Below, in pieces: positions 42,371-50,849 of a DNA stretch of 61,953 nt (position 1 is the stretch's first letter; every line of letters begins with the position of its first letter). The position numbers were made by a program, and so were the translations under genes. The stretch is from a virus: the IMG/VR virus record IMGVR_UViG_3300045135_003620, positions 1 through 61,953 of that record. One strand, given 5' to 3'. Below the pieces are notes generated by a model. It saw only the letters and a list, made by a program, of their open reading frames with translations, was not told the origin of the DNA and searched no databases.

Positions 42371-43462
42371 ATGACGACCTTACTTTTACCTAAACTAGGT
42401 ACCAACAATACCCAGCCCTTTGATAACAATTTCACCGTATCCAAAGATGGCAATCCATGGGGTGATGGCGGCGCTGATACCTTCGATGGTACCCAAGGCG
42501 CACAAGTGTCATCGCCTAATGGCTGGGTAAGATTGGGGGAAAACACTTACACCACACCCGATGGCTCCATCGATGTTAGCAAAGCACTCGGCAGTGATGC
42601 TGTAGATCTCGGTGTGTACTCAGGCTGGGCTATCAAAGGTATCTGGGTGTGTGAGATAGAACTCGGTCACGAACCCATTGAGCCACTGGATCTGCGGTTT
42701 TACTGCAACACCGGCTACGACGGTGCCAACGCCACAGGCATGGTGACAAAATCATTCGAGATTGATGGCATCACGTATGAGCTCAAAACCGTATGGAGTA
42801 CCAATAGCACACAAGATGGTTGGCCCACCACGGGCGAAACCCAATTGACGGTCACAGTCGTGCCGTACTTAGCTGAACACAACCTTCCGGGCGCTAACGA
42901 TTTCGACTTCAGCCGCACCAACGACTCAGTGACTCACTATCTCAACAATTTGTCCCGTGGCGCCACACTCTACATCCAATGGGGCAAGGTGAATGTGGCC
43001 GATGTTCAAGACTGGATCATTGCGGATCTGGTTGCCTCTGACGAGTTTGACCAAGCACCCCATGAACGTACCTTGTTGGTGAATACCGCACCCGACGCTC
43101 AATGTAAATCGCTTGGTTTAGAACGGAGCCCCAACTCAGCGTTATGGAATAACGGCGAAGGCTATGCCTACAGATACCGAACAGGAAAACTTGCAGCGAG
43201 AAACATCTACTTCGGTGGCAATGGCATGATTGAGGGTACTATCAAAGCTAAAGGGACACCCAATGAGCCCTTGACTAGAAAGGTCCAGCTCTACAATGCC
43301 AATACCAATCTGTTAGTGGCTGAAACATGGAGTGATGCCCAAGGGTTGTATCGCTTTGACCACCTGGATAGTGATCAGCACTACAACGTCATGAGCCACG
43401 ACTACACCGGCCATTATCGCAGTGTCATTGCCAATGATCTCAAGCCCGTGGTGGTTACATGA
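42371..43462 (+). CDS. Tail protein with C-terminal carboxypeptidase-regulatory-like domain
   Basis: 363 aa from the ATG at 42371 (a TTG four codons earlier lies inside the previous gene). The middle is beta-rich without known family. From about residue 285 a CarboxypepD_reg-like domain is visible: IEGTIKAKGTPNEPLTRKVQ, LVAETWSDAQGLYRFDHLD, YNVMSHDYTGHYRSVI. The same domain type is found in the 804-aa protein downstream. ATGA-type overlap with the next gene. Confidence 0.65.
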   Translation: MTTLLLPKLGTNNTQPFDNNFTVSKDGNPWGDGGADTFDGTQGAQVSSPNGWVRLGENTYTTPDGSIDVSKALGSDAVDLGVYSGWAIKGIWVCEIELGHEPIEPLDLRFYCNTGYDGANATGMVTKSFEIDGITYELKTVWSTNSTQDGWPTTGETQLTVTVVPYLAEHNLPGANDFDFSRTNDSVTHYLNNLSRGATLYIQWGKVNVADVQDWIIADLVASDEFDQAPHERTLLVNTAPDAQCKSLGLERSPNSALWNNGEGYAYRYRTGKLAARNIYFGGNGMIEGTIKAKGTPNEPLTRKVQLYNANTNLLVAETWSDAQGLYRFDHLDSDQHYNVMSHDYTGHYRSVIANDLKPVVVT

Positions 43463-43854
43463 CCATTGCACTGAGTGACGCACATCAGGTCATCCGACTG
43501 GAAGCGACCCGCAGTTTTTTAGATCGTGGCATGTTAAATGCCAGACTGCGACTTTACGGTGGCACACGCCCCAATACCCCAGAAGAAACGCCGAACAGTG
43601 TCATGCTAGCAGAGGTGCAACTGACCAAACCCTGCGGTAATGTCACAGGACTCACCCTCACCCTGACCCCCCTATCCAATGCCTTAATCACCCAAAGCGG
43701 CATAGTGACCTGGGCACGACTGGTGAACGGTGAAGAAACCACGGTACTGGATCTCGATTGTAGCGAAACCGACGCCGGCGGCGATATTCAACTACCCCAA
43801 ACCCAACTCTATGCCGGTGGCTACGCCTACCTATCAGCCGCCAAACTTAGCTAA
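43459..43854 (+). CDS. Hypothetical tail-tip protein (131 aa)
   Basis: Beta-rich: ATRSFLDRGMLNARLRLYGG, SVMLAEVQLTKPCGNVTGL, IVTWARLVNGEETTVLDLDC, LYAGGYAYLSAAKLS at the end. No family recognised. Cotranslated with the preceding gene by a 4-bp overlap, followed by a 160-bp structured gap. Confidence 0.6.
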   Translation: MTIALSDAHQVIRLEATRSFLDRGMLNARLRLYGGTRPNTPEETPNSVMLAEVQLTKPCGNVTGLTLTLTPLSNALITQSGIVTWARLVNGEETTVLDLDCSETDAGGDIQLPQTQLYAGGYAYLSAAKLS

Positions 43855-43880
43855 ACCAACAATTCCATCTACCAAACTAA

Positions 43881-43998
43881 GCCCGTTTTGATTCCCGGCA
43901 GTTCAAGGCGTCGGCGCACGGAAAATGTGAGCGTATGAATAATACGTGACCATTTGAGTACGACGACAACGCCGAAATGTCGACGAAGATAAGCGGGC
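43881..43998 (+). other. Nested RNA-structure element ahead of the 142-aa tail gene
   Basis: Inside a 161-bp gap of the tail operon, four pairings are correctly nested: GCCCGTTT (43881-43888) with AAGCGGGC (43991-43998, one GU); GGCGTCG (43907-43913) with CGAC-AA-CGCC (43964-43973); AAATG (43923-43927) with CATTT (43951-43955); and CGTAT (43932-43936) with ATACG (43942-43946). The ribosome-binding site of the next gene begins about 7 nt after the outer stem. It looks like a structured leader in mRNA; no T-run, so not a terminator. Confidence 0.5.
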
Positions 43999-44015
43999 GA
44001 AAACGGAGTATTACT

Positions 44016-44441
44016 ATGGCAAACAACTTATACGACAAAGGCCGCCAGCGCTTTCTGGAAGCCCAACTCAACTGGCTCACCGCTGACCTCAAAGTGGTCA
44101 TGCTCGATACGGATGTGTACACCTTCGATGGTACTCACGAGTTCTATGACAGTATTCCTGCCGAGGCCCGCATTAGTTCACCGAGCACCCTAGTAAACAA
44201 AACCAGTTTCAACGGTGCCGCTGATGCCGATGATGTGACCTTCGCGGCCGTCAGTGGCCCGTCGATTGAGGCACTACTGATCTATCAGGAAATCCTCGAT
44301 GTCGATGGGGTCACCCCCAACGATAGCGCCTCACCCTTGATTGCTTACATCGATACCGCAACTGGTCTACCCATCACCCCCAACGGCGGTGACATCATCG
44401 TCACTTGGGACAACGGTGTTAACAAGATTTTCCGACTCTAG
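44016..44441 (+). CDS. Conserved phage tail-region protein (141 aa)
   Basis: Start at ATG 44016 (GGAG 7 nt upstream); an earlier in-frame ATG at 43977 lies within the structured leader. Contains MANNLYDKGRQRFLEAQLNW, LKVVMLDTDVYTFD, RISSPSTLVNKTSF, ALLIYQEILDVDG, PLIAYIDTATGLPITPNGGD and IIVTWDNGVNKIFRL, a pattern I recall from many marine phages. Probably a tail-tip adaptor; function unproven. Confidence 0.75.
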   Translation: MANNLYDKGRQRFLEAQLNWLTADLKVVMLDTDVYTFDGTHEFYDSIPAEARISSPSTLVNKTSFNGAADADDVTFAAVSGPSIEALLIYQEILDVDGVTPNDSASPLIAYIDTATGLPITPNGGDIIVTWDNGVNKIFRL

Positions 44442-44446
44442 GACTC

Positions 44447-46861
44447 ATGCTCATGACGGCTCCAGCACGCTATTGGCGCATTCAATTTCGAAGCGTCAAC
44501 ACCTACAACTACGCACAGCTCGGCATCAATCATTTGCGCCTGTTCGCCAAAGACGGCTCTGAACTCACCGCGGCACCCAATACGCCATTGCTTTCCACGG
44601 TATTGAATAACAACCTGCTCAATACCACCAGCTTCCCGCTGGAAAATCTGATTGACGGTGACGATCAAACTTCATGTGCCTTCAACTGGCCAGGGTATCG
44701 CACCACAACCACATGGCGTGCTGTAGATTTTGATTTTGGTGCAGGCAATGCCGTGTTAGTTGACTACCTTTTGGTGAATGTCACTGACACCGACTACAAC
44801 GGCAACAGCATTATTGCAGCCGAATCCATCGACTGGTTGATCCAATCTTCCGATGACAATGTGACGTGGGTATCTCAGTCGATGCAGTATCGTCCGGTAC
44901 GACAGGTCAACACCGATTATCGTATCGCAGCGTCAGTGACATCCGACTTATATCCCATCCCTAGTCGAGATTTGCTCGGCGGTGACGGCGGTATTTACGG
45001 CATCGTGTCGGAAGATGGTGTGGCGATGCCCAATCGACCTGTGCTTTTGTTTGAGCGCGAAACTTTTTACAAAATCGGCTACACCACCACGGACGAAAAC
45101 GGCGGCTACGCATTCAATGGGCTCAACCGCAATAACGAATACTTGGTCATGTCGGTAGATCCCTCAGGACCTCCCTACAAGAACGCGCTTGTGTGGGACC
45201 GCATCAAACCCATCAACACCAAAGGCAACCTTGGCCCACAATCGGCCTTTTGGGCGCGTCGTATTCGTGATCCTAATCTTGGCGGGGTGGTATCGTTTGC
45301 GGATTTCCTCGACAGTGTCGCTTACGATTTTTTCAGAGGTAACGTACTGGGCAGAGAACGACTGTACAGTACCTACCACTCGGTCTTTGTCGGATACGAT
45401 TTTGCACAAACCACTGCTGCCGATGGCTCATTGAAGTTCATCAAATCCAACCGTACCGAAGCCGACATCGGCAATGGGCTGACCCTATTCCCGGGGCTTG
45501 GTACCTTTACTGGGAGTAATAATGCCAGTGTTCCGGATAACTACGCCAATCTGACATTTGAGTTTATCTTTCAGGCGCCACAATCCAATGAAAGCTCACT
45601 CATCTTTGTTTGGGCAGGCCGGCGTGATTCCGACGATGCCACCATGTACGGCTATGACAGTTATTACGGCTATCACATGCGCGCCACCGGACCAACGTTA
45701 GAGGTCACCACCACGGAAATGAACGTGCGCTTTCCACTGAGTGCGCGCAAGAGGACAGATCCAAGAATCACGTCGCCCGTGGTCGCTGGAGAGCTCTATC
45801 ATGTGATGATCGCCTACACTGAAAACCAAAGTATCGAACTGTATGTGAATGGGGTTCAAACTGGCATTGCCGATATTACGGGGGCAGGACGTTTGTGGGG
45901 GCATACCCAATCCACCAAGCTCTTTGAAGACTGGGACAACACCAACCGTGTGTCAGGTGGTGCTTACAAAGAAGCCGCGATTCGACGCTTGGATATGCTC
46001 TACATCGGCGGTACCGGCCACGGCTATGCATCCTCTAACGATGAGAGGTACAACCTTCCGCCGGGATTTGGTGGTGCGGTGGCCTTTGCTGGCATCTATG
46101 GCCGAACCTTTACCGAAACAGAGGTTCAGCAATTTTACGATGCTTACGCCAACACCGATAACCATGTAGTGTTGCCACAACAATCAGGCTATATGGCAGA
46201 AGTCGAAGCAGACAATCCTTCGTTCTATGTTAGATTGAATGACCTGACGCCACCTCAGCGAATCGATACCTTACTGGGGCACCGTGATTATCGTGCGACC
46301 TACGAGACGGGTACAGAGTTTAACAGCGCGCCTTTTGTTTCTGGCTCGCCCAGTATTACCACCAGTAATGGCGGTGTATTTTGTGAACGCGTGGATATTC
46401 CCAGCACCTTTACCGTGGAATGCTTTGTGCGCTTTGACTCACTGGTTGGCACCCAGCGATTATTTCTAACCCGCAAGTACAACAGCAGCGCGTTTATTTA
46501 TCTCTCGATGATTGATGGCGCATTATCCCTGTCAGTGAACGATCGATCAGGTACAACGACCACACAGCCATTTCCAGTAACGCTCGCCACTGACACCGAC
46601 TACCACGTGGTTGTCCAATACGATCCATGGGAATTAAAAGCTACTCGTCTTTATCTCAATGGGGTATTGGCCAGTGAACTCCCGGCTTCGGCCATCCCGA
46701 ACAACATTGATGTGGATTGGCTGGGCATTGGCGTGAACGTATCAAGTACAGGACCCAGTTATTCAGAGCGAGTACAGGGGCAAATGGCTGAATTTGCGAT
46801 CTACAACTACATCGTTCCAGCAGAGCGTATAGCTGCGCACTACGCCTCTCGTAACGCCTAA
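44447..46861 (+). CDS. Receptor-binding candidate with discoidin- and LamG-like domains (804 aa)
   Basis: Domain order: an F5/8 type C (discoidin)-like N-terminal domain (about 5-165: RYWRIQFRSVNTYNYAQLGI, SFPLENLIDGDD); a CarboxypepD_reg-like domain (about 183-240: IYGIVSEDGVAMPNRPVLLF, TTDENGGYAFNGL); a LamG/ConA-like lectin domain (about 330-560); and a second at about 640-795 (FTVECFVRFDSLVG, YHVVVQYDPWELKATRLYLN). All are sugar- or surface-binding folds, so this is the best candidate for host adsorption. ATG at 44447 or 44453. Confidence 0.75.
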   Translation: MLMTAPARYWRIQFRSVNTYNYAQLGINHLRLFAKDGSELTAAPNTPLLSTVLNNNLLNTTSFPLENLIDGDDQTSCAFNWPGYRTTTTWRAVDFDFGAGNAVLVDYLLVNVTDTDYNGNSIIAAESIDWLIQSSDDNVTWVSQSMQYRPVRQVNTDYRIAASVTSDLYPIPSRDLLGGDGGIYGIVSEDGVAMPNRPVLLFERETFYKIGYTTTDENGGYAFNGLNRNNEYLVMSVDPSGPPYKNALVWDRIKPINTKGNLGPQSAFWARRIRDPNLGGVVSFADFLDSVAYDFFRGNVLGRERLYSTYHSVFVGYDFAQTTAADGSLKFIKSNRTEADIGNGLTLFPGLGTFTGSNNASVPDNYANLTFEFIFQAPQSNESSLIFVWAGRRDSDDATMYGYDSYYGYHMRATGPTLEVTTTEMNVRFPLSARKRTDPRITSPVVAGELYHVMIAYTENQSIELYVNGVQTGIADITGAGRLWGHTQSTKLFEDWDNTNRVSGGAYKEAAIRRLDMLYIGGTGHGYASSNDERYNLPPGFGGAVAFAGIYGRTFTETEVQQFYDAYANTDNHVVLPQQSGYMAEVEADNPSFYVRLNDLTPPQRIDTLLGHRDYRATYETGTEFNSAPFVSGSPSITTSNGGVFCERVDIPSTFTVECFVRFDSLVGTQRLFLTRKYNSSAFIYLSMIDGALSLSVNDRSGTTTTQPFPVTLATDTDYHVVVQYDPWELKATRLYLNGVLASELPASAIPNNIDVDWLGIGVNVSSTGPSYSERVQGQMAEFAIYNYIVPAERIAAHYASRNA

Positions 46862-46887
46862 ATACCCCATAACGATCTGGAGACTGT

Positions 46888-49725
46888 ATGGCTAGCGCAC
46901 GCCCCGTCGCAGGCGCAGGCCTTGGCGATCAATATAAATTCGGACTAGCAAACACCACCAACGCTGCAGCGACCATCGCACCACTCGGGTGGGATACCCG
47001 TCGAGTTCCGATCACAGGCTCGGTGTATTACACAGACCAAAATGGCGCAGCGGTATGGTTTGCCTTTGAAGGCGACTACGACTCACCCAACAACCTCAAT
47101 GCAGCGTTTACCTTTGGTGGTTCGTCAGGTGTTACCGACGCTGGCATTAAGCGCCTAACAGGCTTTGGCATTGCAGATATTGCCAATCAGGCAACATCTA
47201 TCTCAACACAAGGCAGGGACTTTCATGCCATGGGGCGCACTCGGGCCTGGCACACAACCACCGATTCGAAGGAGACAGAGGCAGGTAAGACCGACCTCCG
47301 CTTTGATAGCCTATATCTGGTACCACCTATCGGTAATACCGCCTTTTACTTTGGTGGCACCATGGTGGTTGCCGCGGCCGGTTGTGGACACGTTGAACAA
47401 TTTGGTGACATTGCGGATATTCGCAAACCGCTCCAAATTAATCCCGAGGGATGGAGGTCACAAGGTACGTTTGGCAACCCTCGAATGGGGGACCAACCGG
47501 CAGTCACGTTCAGTTTTGACGGGGTAACCGCCGGAACCTCACCCAAGAACGTTGCCTTTGATTTTGGACTCGACAAATCGGCCACCCTGACAGCGGGAAA
47601 CCAAGCTCAATTTGGCGTTACTGCCCTACGCAACAGTGCGCAAAGCCTCGCTGTACTGGGTAGCGAATTTACTCGATATGGACAAGCCCTGTGCTTCGAT
47701 ATCAACAGCAATGGTGCCACTGCCCATTTTGGCTTTGCTCAAAGTTATTCATTACCGCCATCAGCGCTTAACACTCCGTTTTACTTTGCGTGGGAAAGTC
47801 GCGCGATAACCGAAGGTTGGCAAAGCGAACAATGGGGTGAGCCGTACACATGGCTATTCCATAGCTTTGCTGATCCGGCTGGATGGCGTGCCACCAAGTT
47901 TGGCAACACCCATATTGAAAACTGGGCAGAGTTTGCGGCAACGCCGGTGGGAATTCCACCGGCCGGCATGGGCGCACCTAAACTTGAAATTGCGCCGCGC
48001 TACATTCTGACCTTACGAGCCGATTTACCCAGTTTAAACAGCCTAACAGCGGACATTACCTATCAATCTAAAGCTGAACGCCCGACAGTAGGCGAGCAAA
48101 CAACCAGTTGGCAGAGCACATCAACCAACGACAGCATTCAGCCACAACGTCAGCAAGATGCACATCGTTTACCGGCTGGATGGAATGGCCAATGGTACAA
48201 AACCAAGGGCAGCAGTAGTGGGATAACACATCCTCTGCCGCAGGTACTAACTACCGATAATATCCACTTAAATCAGCCCTACGAGAGTGCTAACTGGAAT
48301 CATCAAAGTAGAACGTTTACTCAACAAGATGCAACTAGCCTGTGGCTACAAAAAGACCATCACCAGAGAAATGCTCAGAGGAACGTCTCAGCAATCGACT
48401 TTGAACAACAAGACGGTATTCGAACCAATCGGCGTTATCAGGCTATCTGGAACATTGGCAGACCTCAGGCATTCGTTCAGCACTACCGCTACCAAATGGC
48501 TATGCCTCTGCCGAAAGGATGGCGAACTTTATTTCAAGCTTGTTGTGTTCCACCAATCGGAACCACACGAATTGCTGTAACCGAGCTCGAGCAACCGGAT
48601 AGCTGTTACTTACTTAGCACGGATTTGGTGTTTTCCAAACTGAGCTCAGTTAGCACCCAATTATTGTTTTTGTGCGACACCGCGGAAGTCGAATCGCCGA
48701 CCGTCGGCACACTCATCATCCCGATTCAGAAGGTCTACATCGTGTTAAACAACGTCAATTTAATGAGAGCCAGCGATCAAACCCTGGTGCCAACCTACAC
48801 CATGTCATTAAGCCTAGATGCCGGATCATGGGCATGGGGATTTGAGGCTTCACTACCGGGTGTTGCACAAGGCTTAGTCGAGCCGACCGCTGATGATCCT
48901 GTGGAACTCATTGCTAACGTCAATGGAACTGCGTTTCGTGTACTTGCCGAATCTCTCAATCGAGAACGGGTATTTGGTGAAACACGGATCCGTGTATCTG
49001 GGCGTAGTAAACATGCACTATTAGATACGCCTTACGCCCCCATCCTTAGTTTTAACAACACGACTGATCGCAGTCATCAACAATTGTTTGATGATGTACT
49101 CCAGGTCAATGGTGTGCCACTGGGTTGGCAAATCGACTACGGGCTGGAAAGCTGGAATGTGCCGCTGAGTGCTTTCGCTCATCAAGGTACCTACATCAGT
49201 GCGCTAGCTGCGTTAGCCAAAGCCGGTGGCGCCTATCTGCTACCCGATACTCAGCAGAACTTGTTTAAGGTTCTGCCACGTTACCCGGCTACACCATGGA
49301 ATTGGGGCGACATAACCCCTGATGTTGTACTGCCGATCGATGCTGTTAGCCGTGAGTCGATTAGCTGGAAGGACAAGCCAGCCTACAACCGCGTTTATGT
49401 GAGCGGTGAAGGTCAAGGCATCTTAGGTCAAGTGACTCGAAGTGGAACCGCTGGCGATATCCTTGCTCCGATGGTCACGGATAGCCTGATCACAACTGCG
49501 GCGGCAGCTCGCCAACGAGGGCTAGCCATACTTTCAGATACAGGCCGGCAGCTCGAAATGGGACTCAAATTACCCGTTCTACCAACCACTGGAATTATCC
49601 AGCCAGGGGCTTTTGTTCAGTATGACGATGATGGCACTAGCTCAATCGGCCTCGTGCGATCAACCCACATCGATGTCGGCCTACCCGACGTTTTTCAAAC
49701 GCTAGGAGTGGAATGCCATGCGTAA
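46888..49725 (+). CDS. Tail hub-like protein with aromatic N-terminal repeats (945 aa)
   Basis: The N-terminal ~320 residues contain several [FY]-x-F strand motifs before a turn (VWFAFEGDY, AAFTFGG, TAFYFGG, VTFSFDG, VAFDFG). The C-terminal ~330 residues (from about 615) have VYIVLNNVNLMRASDQTLVP, RVLAESLNRERVFGETRIRV, LFDDVLQVNGVPLGWQIDYG, YISALAALAKAGGAYLLPD and VSRESISWKDKPAYNRVYVS. This suits a hub protein such as gp27/gpD-type. Coupled to the next gene by 8 bp overlap. Confidence 0.65.
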   Translation: MASARPVAGAGLGDQYKFGLANTTNAAATIAPLGWDTRRVPITGSVYYTDQNGAAVWFAFEGDYDSPNNLNAAFTFGGSSGVTDAGIKRLTGFGIADIANQATSISTQGRDFHAMGRTRAWHTTTDSKETEAGKTDLRFDSLYLVPPIGNTAFYFGGTMVVAAAGCGHVEQFGDIADIRKPLQINPEGWRSQGTFGNPRMGDQPAVTFSFDGVTAGTSPKNVAFDFGLDKSATLTAGNQAQFGVTALRNSAQSLAVLGSEFTRYGQALCFDINSNGATAHFGFAQSYSLPPSALNTPFYFAWESRAITEGWQSEQWGEPYTWLFHSFADPAGWRATKFGNTHIENWAEFAATPVGIPPAGMGAPKLEIAPRYILTLRADLPSLNSLTADITYQSKAERPTVGEQTTSWQSTSTNDSIQPQRQQDAHRLPAGWNGQWYKTKGSSSGITHPLPQVLTTDNIHLNQPYESANWNHQSRTFTQQDATSLWLQKDHHQRNAQRNVSAIDFEQQDGIRTNRRYQAIWNIGRPQAFVQHYRYQMAMPLPKGWRTLFQACCVPPIGTTRIAVTELEQPDSCYLLSTDLVFSKLSSVSTQLLFLCDTAEVESPTVGTLIIPIQKVYIVLNNVNLMRASDQTLVPTYTMSLSLDAGSWAWGFEASLPGVAQGLVEPTADDPVELIANVNGTAFRVLAESLNRERVFGETRIRVSGRSKHALLDTPYAPILSFNNTTDRSHQQLFDDVLQVNGVPLGWQIDYGLESWNVPLSAFAHQGTYISALAALAKAGGAYLLPDTQQNLFKVLPRYPATPWNWGDITPDVVLPIDAVSRESISWKDKPAYNRVYVSGEGQGILGQVTRSGTAGDILAPMVTDSLITTAAAARQRGLAILSDTGRQLEMGLKLPVLPTTGIIQPGAFVQYDDDGTSSIGLVRSTHIDVGLPDVFQTLGVECHA

Positions 49726-49945
49726 CTTGTATCAAGAGTTTCAAAACCTCATACCACAGCCAGTTTTACAAGTCGGGACCGTCCAATCAGTGAGCGGAAA
49801 CATCGCGACAGTCAGGCTGCCAGGCGGTGACACCTTGATCGCTAGAGGCGCCGATTCAAACTTAATCAATCAAAAGGTCTTCGTTAAAAGCAACGTCATT
49901 GAAGGCCTAGCACCTAATCTACCCACCGAAATTATCGAAATTTAA
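49718..49945 (+). CDS. Small OB-fold-like tail-tip protein (75 aa)
   Basis: Contains PVLQVGTVQSVSGNIATVRL, PGGDTLIARGADSNL and QKVFVKSNVIEGLAPNLP, a compact beta-barrel pattern as in gpV/gp5-type OB domains or membrane-piercing tips. It follows the hub gene, and in baseplates such OB proteins sit on the hub. Function inferred. Confidence 0.6.
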   Translation: MRNLYQEFQNLIPQPVLQVGTVQSVSGNIATVRLPGGDTLIARGADSNLINQKVFVKSNVIEGLAPNLPTEIIEI

Positions 49946-49955
49946 AGAGGTCACT

Positions 49956-50246
49956 ATGGTAAACCATCAAGACAAAGACACCACCATCCAACTGCGCCTC
50001 GAGGATTTCGATGCGATTTTGGAACAAGCCGCAGAAAGAGGCGCAGAACGCTGCCTTGCACACATAGGCCTTGAGAACGGCCATGCCGCTCGCGACATTC
50101 GGGAACTACGCGACCTTCTCGATGTATGGCGCGAAGCCAGGAAAACAGCATGGCAAACCACCATCAAAGTCATTACCACCGGTATTCTAGCAACAGCGCT
50201 CGTGGGCATCGCTATCAAACTGAAACTCATGGGAGGTTCACAATGA
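49956..50246 (+). CDS. DUF6127-like single-TM protein, possible lysis protein
   Basis: 96 aa. Helical cytoplasmic part (IQLRLEDFDAILEQAAERGA, REARKTAWQTTIK) then one transmembrane segment at about residues 74-92 (VITTGILATALVGIAIKL). Good ribosome-binding site (AGAGG). Resembles DUF6127. Could be a holin partner or antiholin because it sits with a three-TM-type protein at the end of the late operon. Four-bp overlap with the next gene. Confidence 0.65.
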   Translation: MVNHQDKDTTIQLRLEDFDAILEQAAERGAERCLAHIGLENGHAARDIRELRDLLDVWREARKTAWQTTIKVITTGILATALVGIAIKLKLMGGSQ

Positions 50247-50719
50247 TTGAGACACTGCTTGGAGGGCTAATGGGCGGTGCATTCCGATTGACGCCTGAGA
50301 TCCTCAAATGGATCGACCGCAAAGGCGAAAGATCTCATGAATTAGCCATTCAGGACAAAAACCTCGAACTGGAAAAACTACGTTCATCTACAGCCATGAG
50401 TGAGGCTGCAACCAAGGCTCGTGCCGCACAGCACACCGAAGCCATCAATACACTCAACTCTGCGGTTACCTCACAAGGCACCGTCACCGGCATTAAATGG
50501 GCAGATGCGCTATCCTGTAGTGTGCGCCCAATCATCACCTATTGGTTTATGGCTTTGTACTGCGCAGCCAAAACGGCAATGTTTTTAGCTTCCACTAAAA
50601 CTGGCGTCGACTGGACCACCGCGATTGAACACAGCTGGACTGAATCAGACCAAGCACTCTGGGCAGGGGTACTAAATTTTTGGTTTTTGGGCCGTGTGTT
50701 TGACAAACAGAGCTGCTAA
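50243..50719 (+). CDS. Holin candidate (158 aa)
   Basis: Starts at ATG 50243 (GGGAGG upstream). N-terminal hydrophobic segment (IETLLGGLMGGAFRL), a charged coiled-coil (KGERSHELAIQDKNLELEKL) and two C-terminal hydrophobic segments (RPIITYWFMALYCAAKTAMF, LWAGVLNFWFLGRVF). The layout matches a group of putative phage holins with late-gene position. It would permit access of the M15 peptidase to the cell wall. Last gene of the prophage. Confidence 0.65.
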   Translation: MIETLLGGLMGGAFRLTPEILKWIDRKGERSHELAIQDKNLELEKLRSSTAMSEAATKARAAQHTEAINTLNSAVTSQGTVTGIKWADALSCSVRPIITYWFMALYCAAKTAMFLASTKTGVDWTTAIEHSWTESDQALWAGVLNFWFLGRVFDKQSC

Positions 50720-50746
50720 GACTGGATTTTAATCTCGAATCTGGTC

Positions 50747-50783
50747 GCAGTAGGGTTTTTCAAAGATTATTATATGGTAAAAT
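50747..50783 (+). promoter_or_regulatory. Candidate ops-like element and promoter before the polysaccharide genes
   Basis: GCAGTAGGGTT at 50747-50757 matches 8 of 11 positions of the E. coli ops sequence GCGGTAGCGTG used by RfaH. A weak promoter, TTTTCA (50757) with 15-bp spacer to TAAAAT (50778-50783), follows. The ops must be transcribed to work, so it would need a start upstream, such as read-through from the phage late operon. Speculative. Confidence 0.25.
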
Positions 50784-50849
50784 TTCATTTTCGTTAATCG
50801 TATTTCGTGATATGGCGAATTTCATAACTTAAGATTAAAAGGATGTTTT

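Larger units (their letters stand above)
1783..50719. mobile_element. Putative prophage, lambda-like siphovirus with serine integrase
   Basis: The block runs from the recombinase operon to the last small membrane protein and carries integration, repression, replication, packaging, head, tail and lysis genes in a canonical order. The right limit is put at the end of the holin candidate because composition and gene content switch to polysaccharide synthesis there. The left limit is less certain: the 442-aa and 43-aa minus-strand ORFs at 1-1645 may be phage accessory genes or host genes. I compared 1646-1782 with 50720-50849 by eye and found no convincing shared att core; serine integrases need only a 2-3 bp core, so this is not evidence against integration. 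Confidence 0.8.

Noticed and set aside
41103-49725. Diversity-generating retroelement in the receptor-binding region
   Set aside because: No reverse transcriptase gene or template/variable repeat pair was seen.
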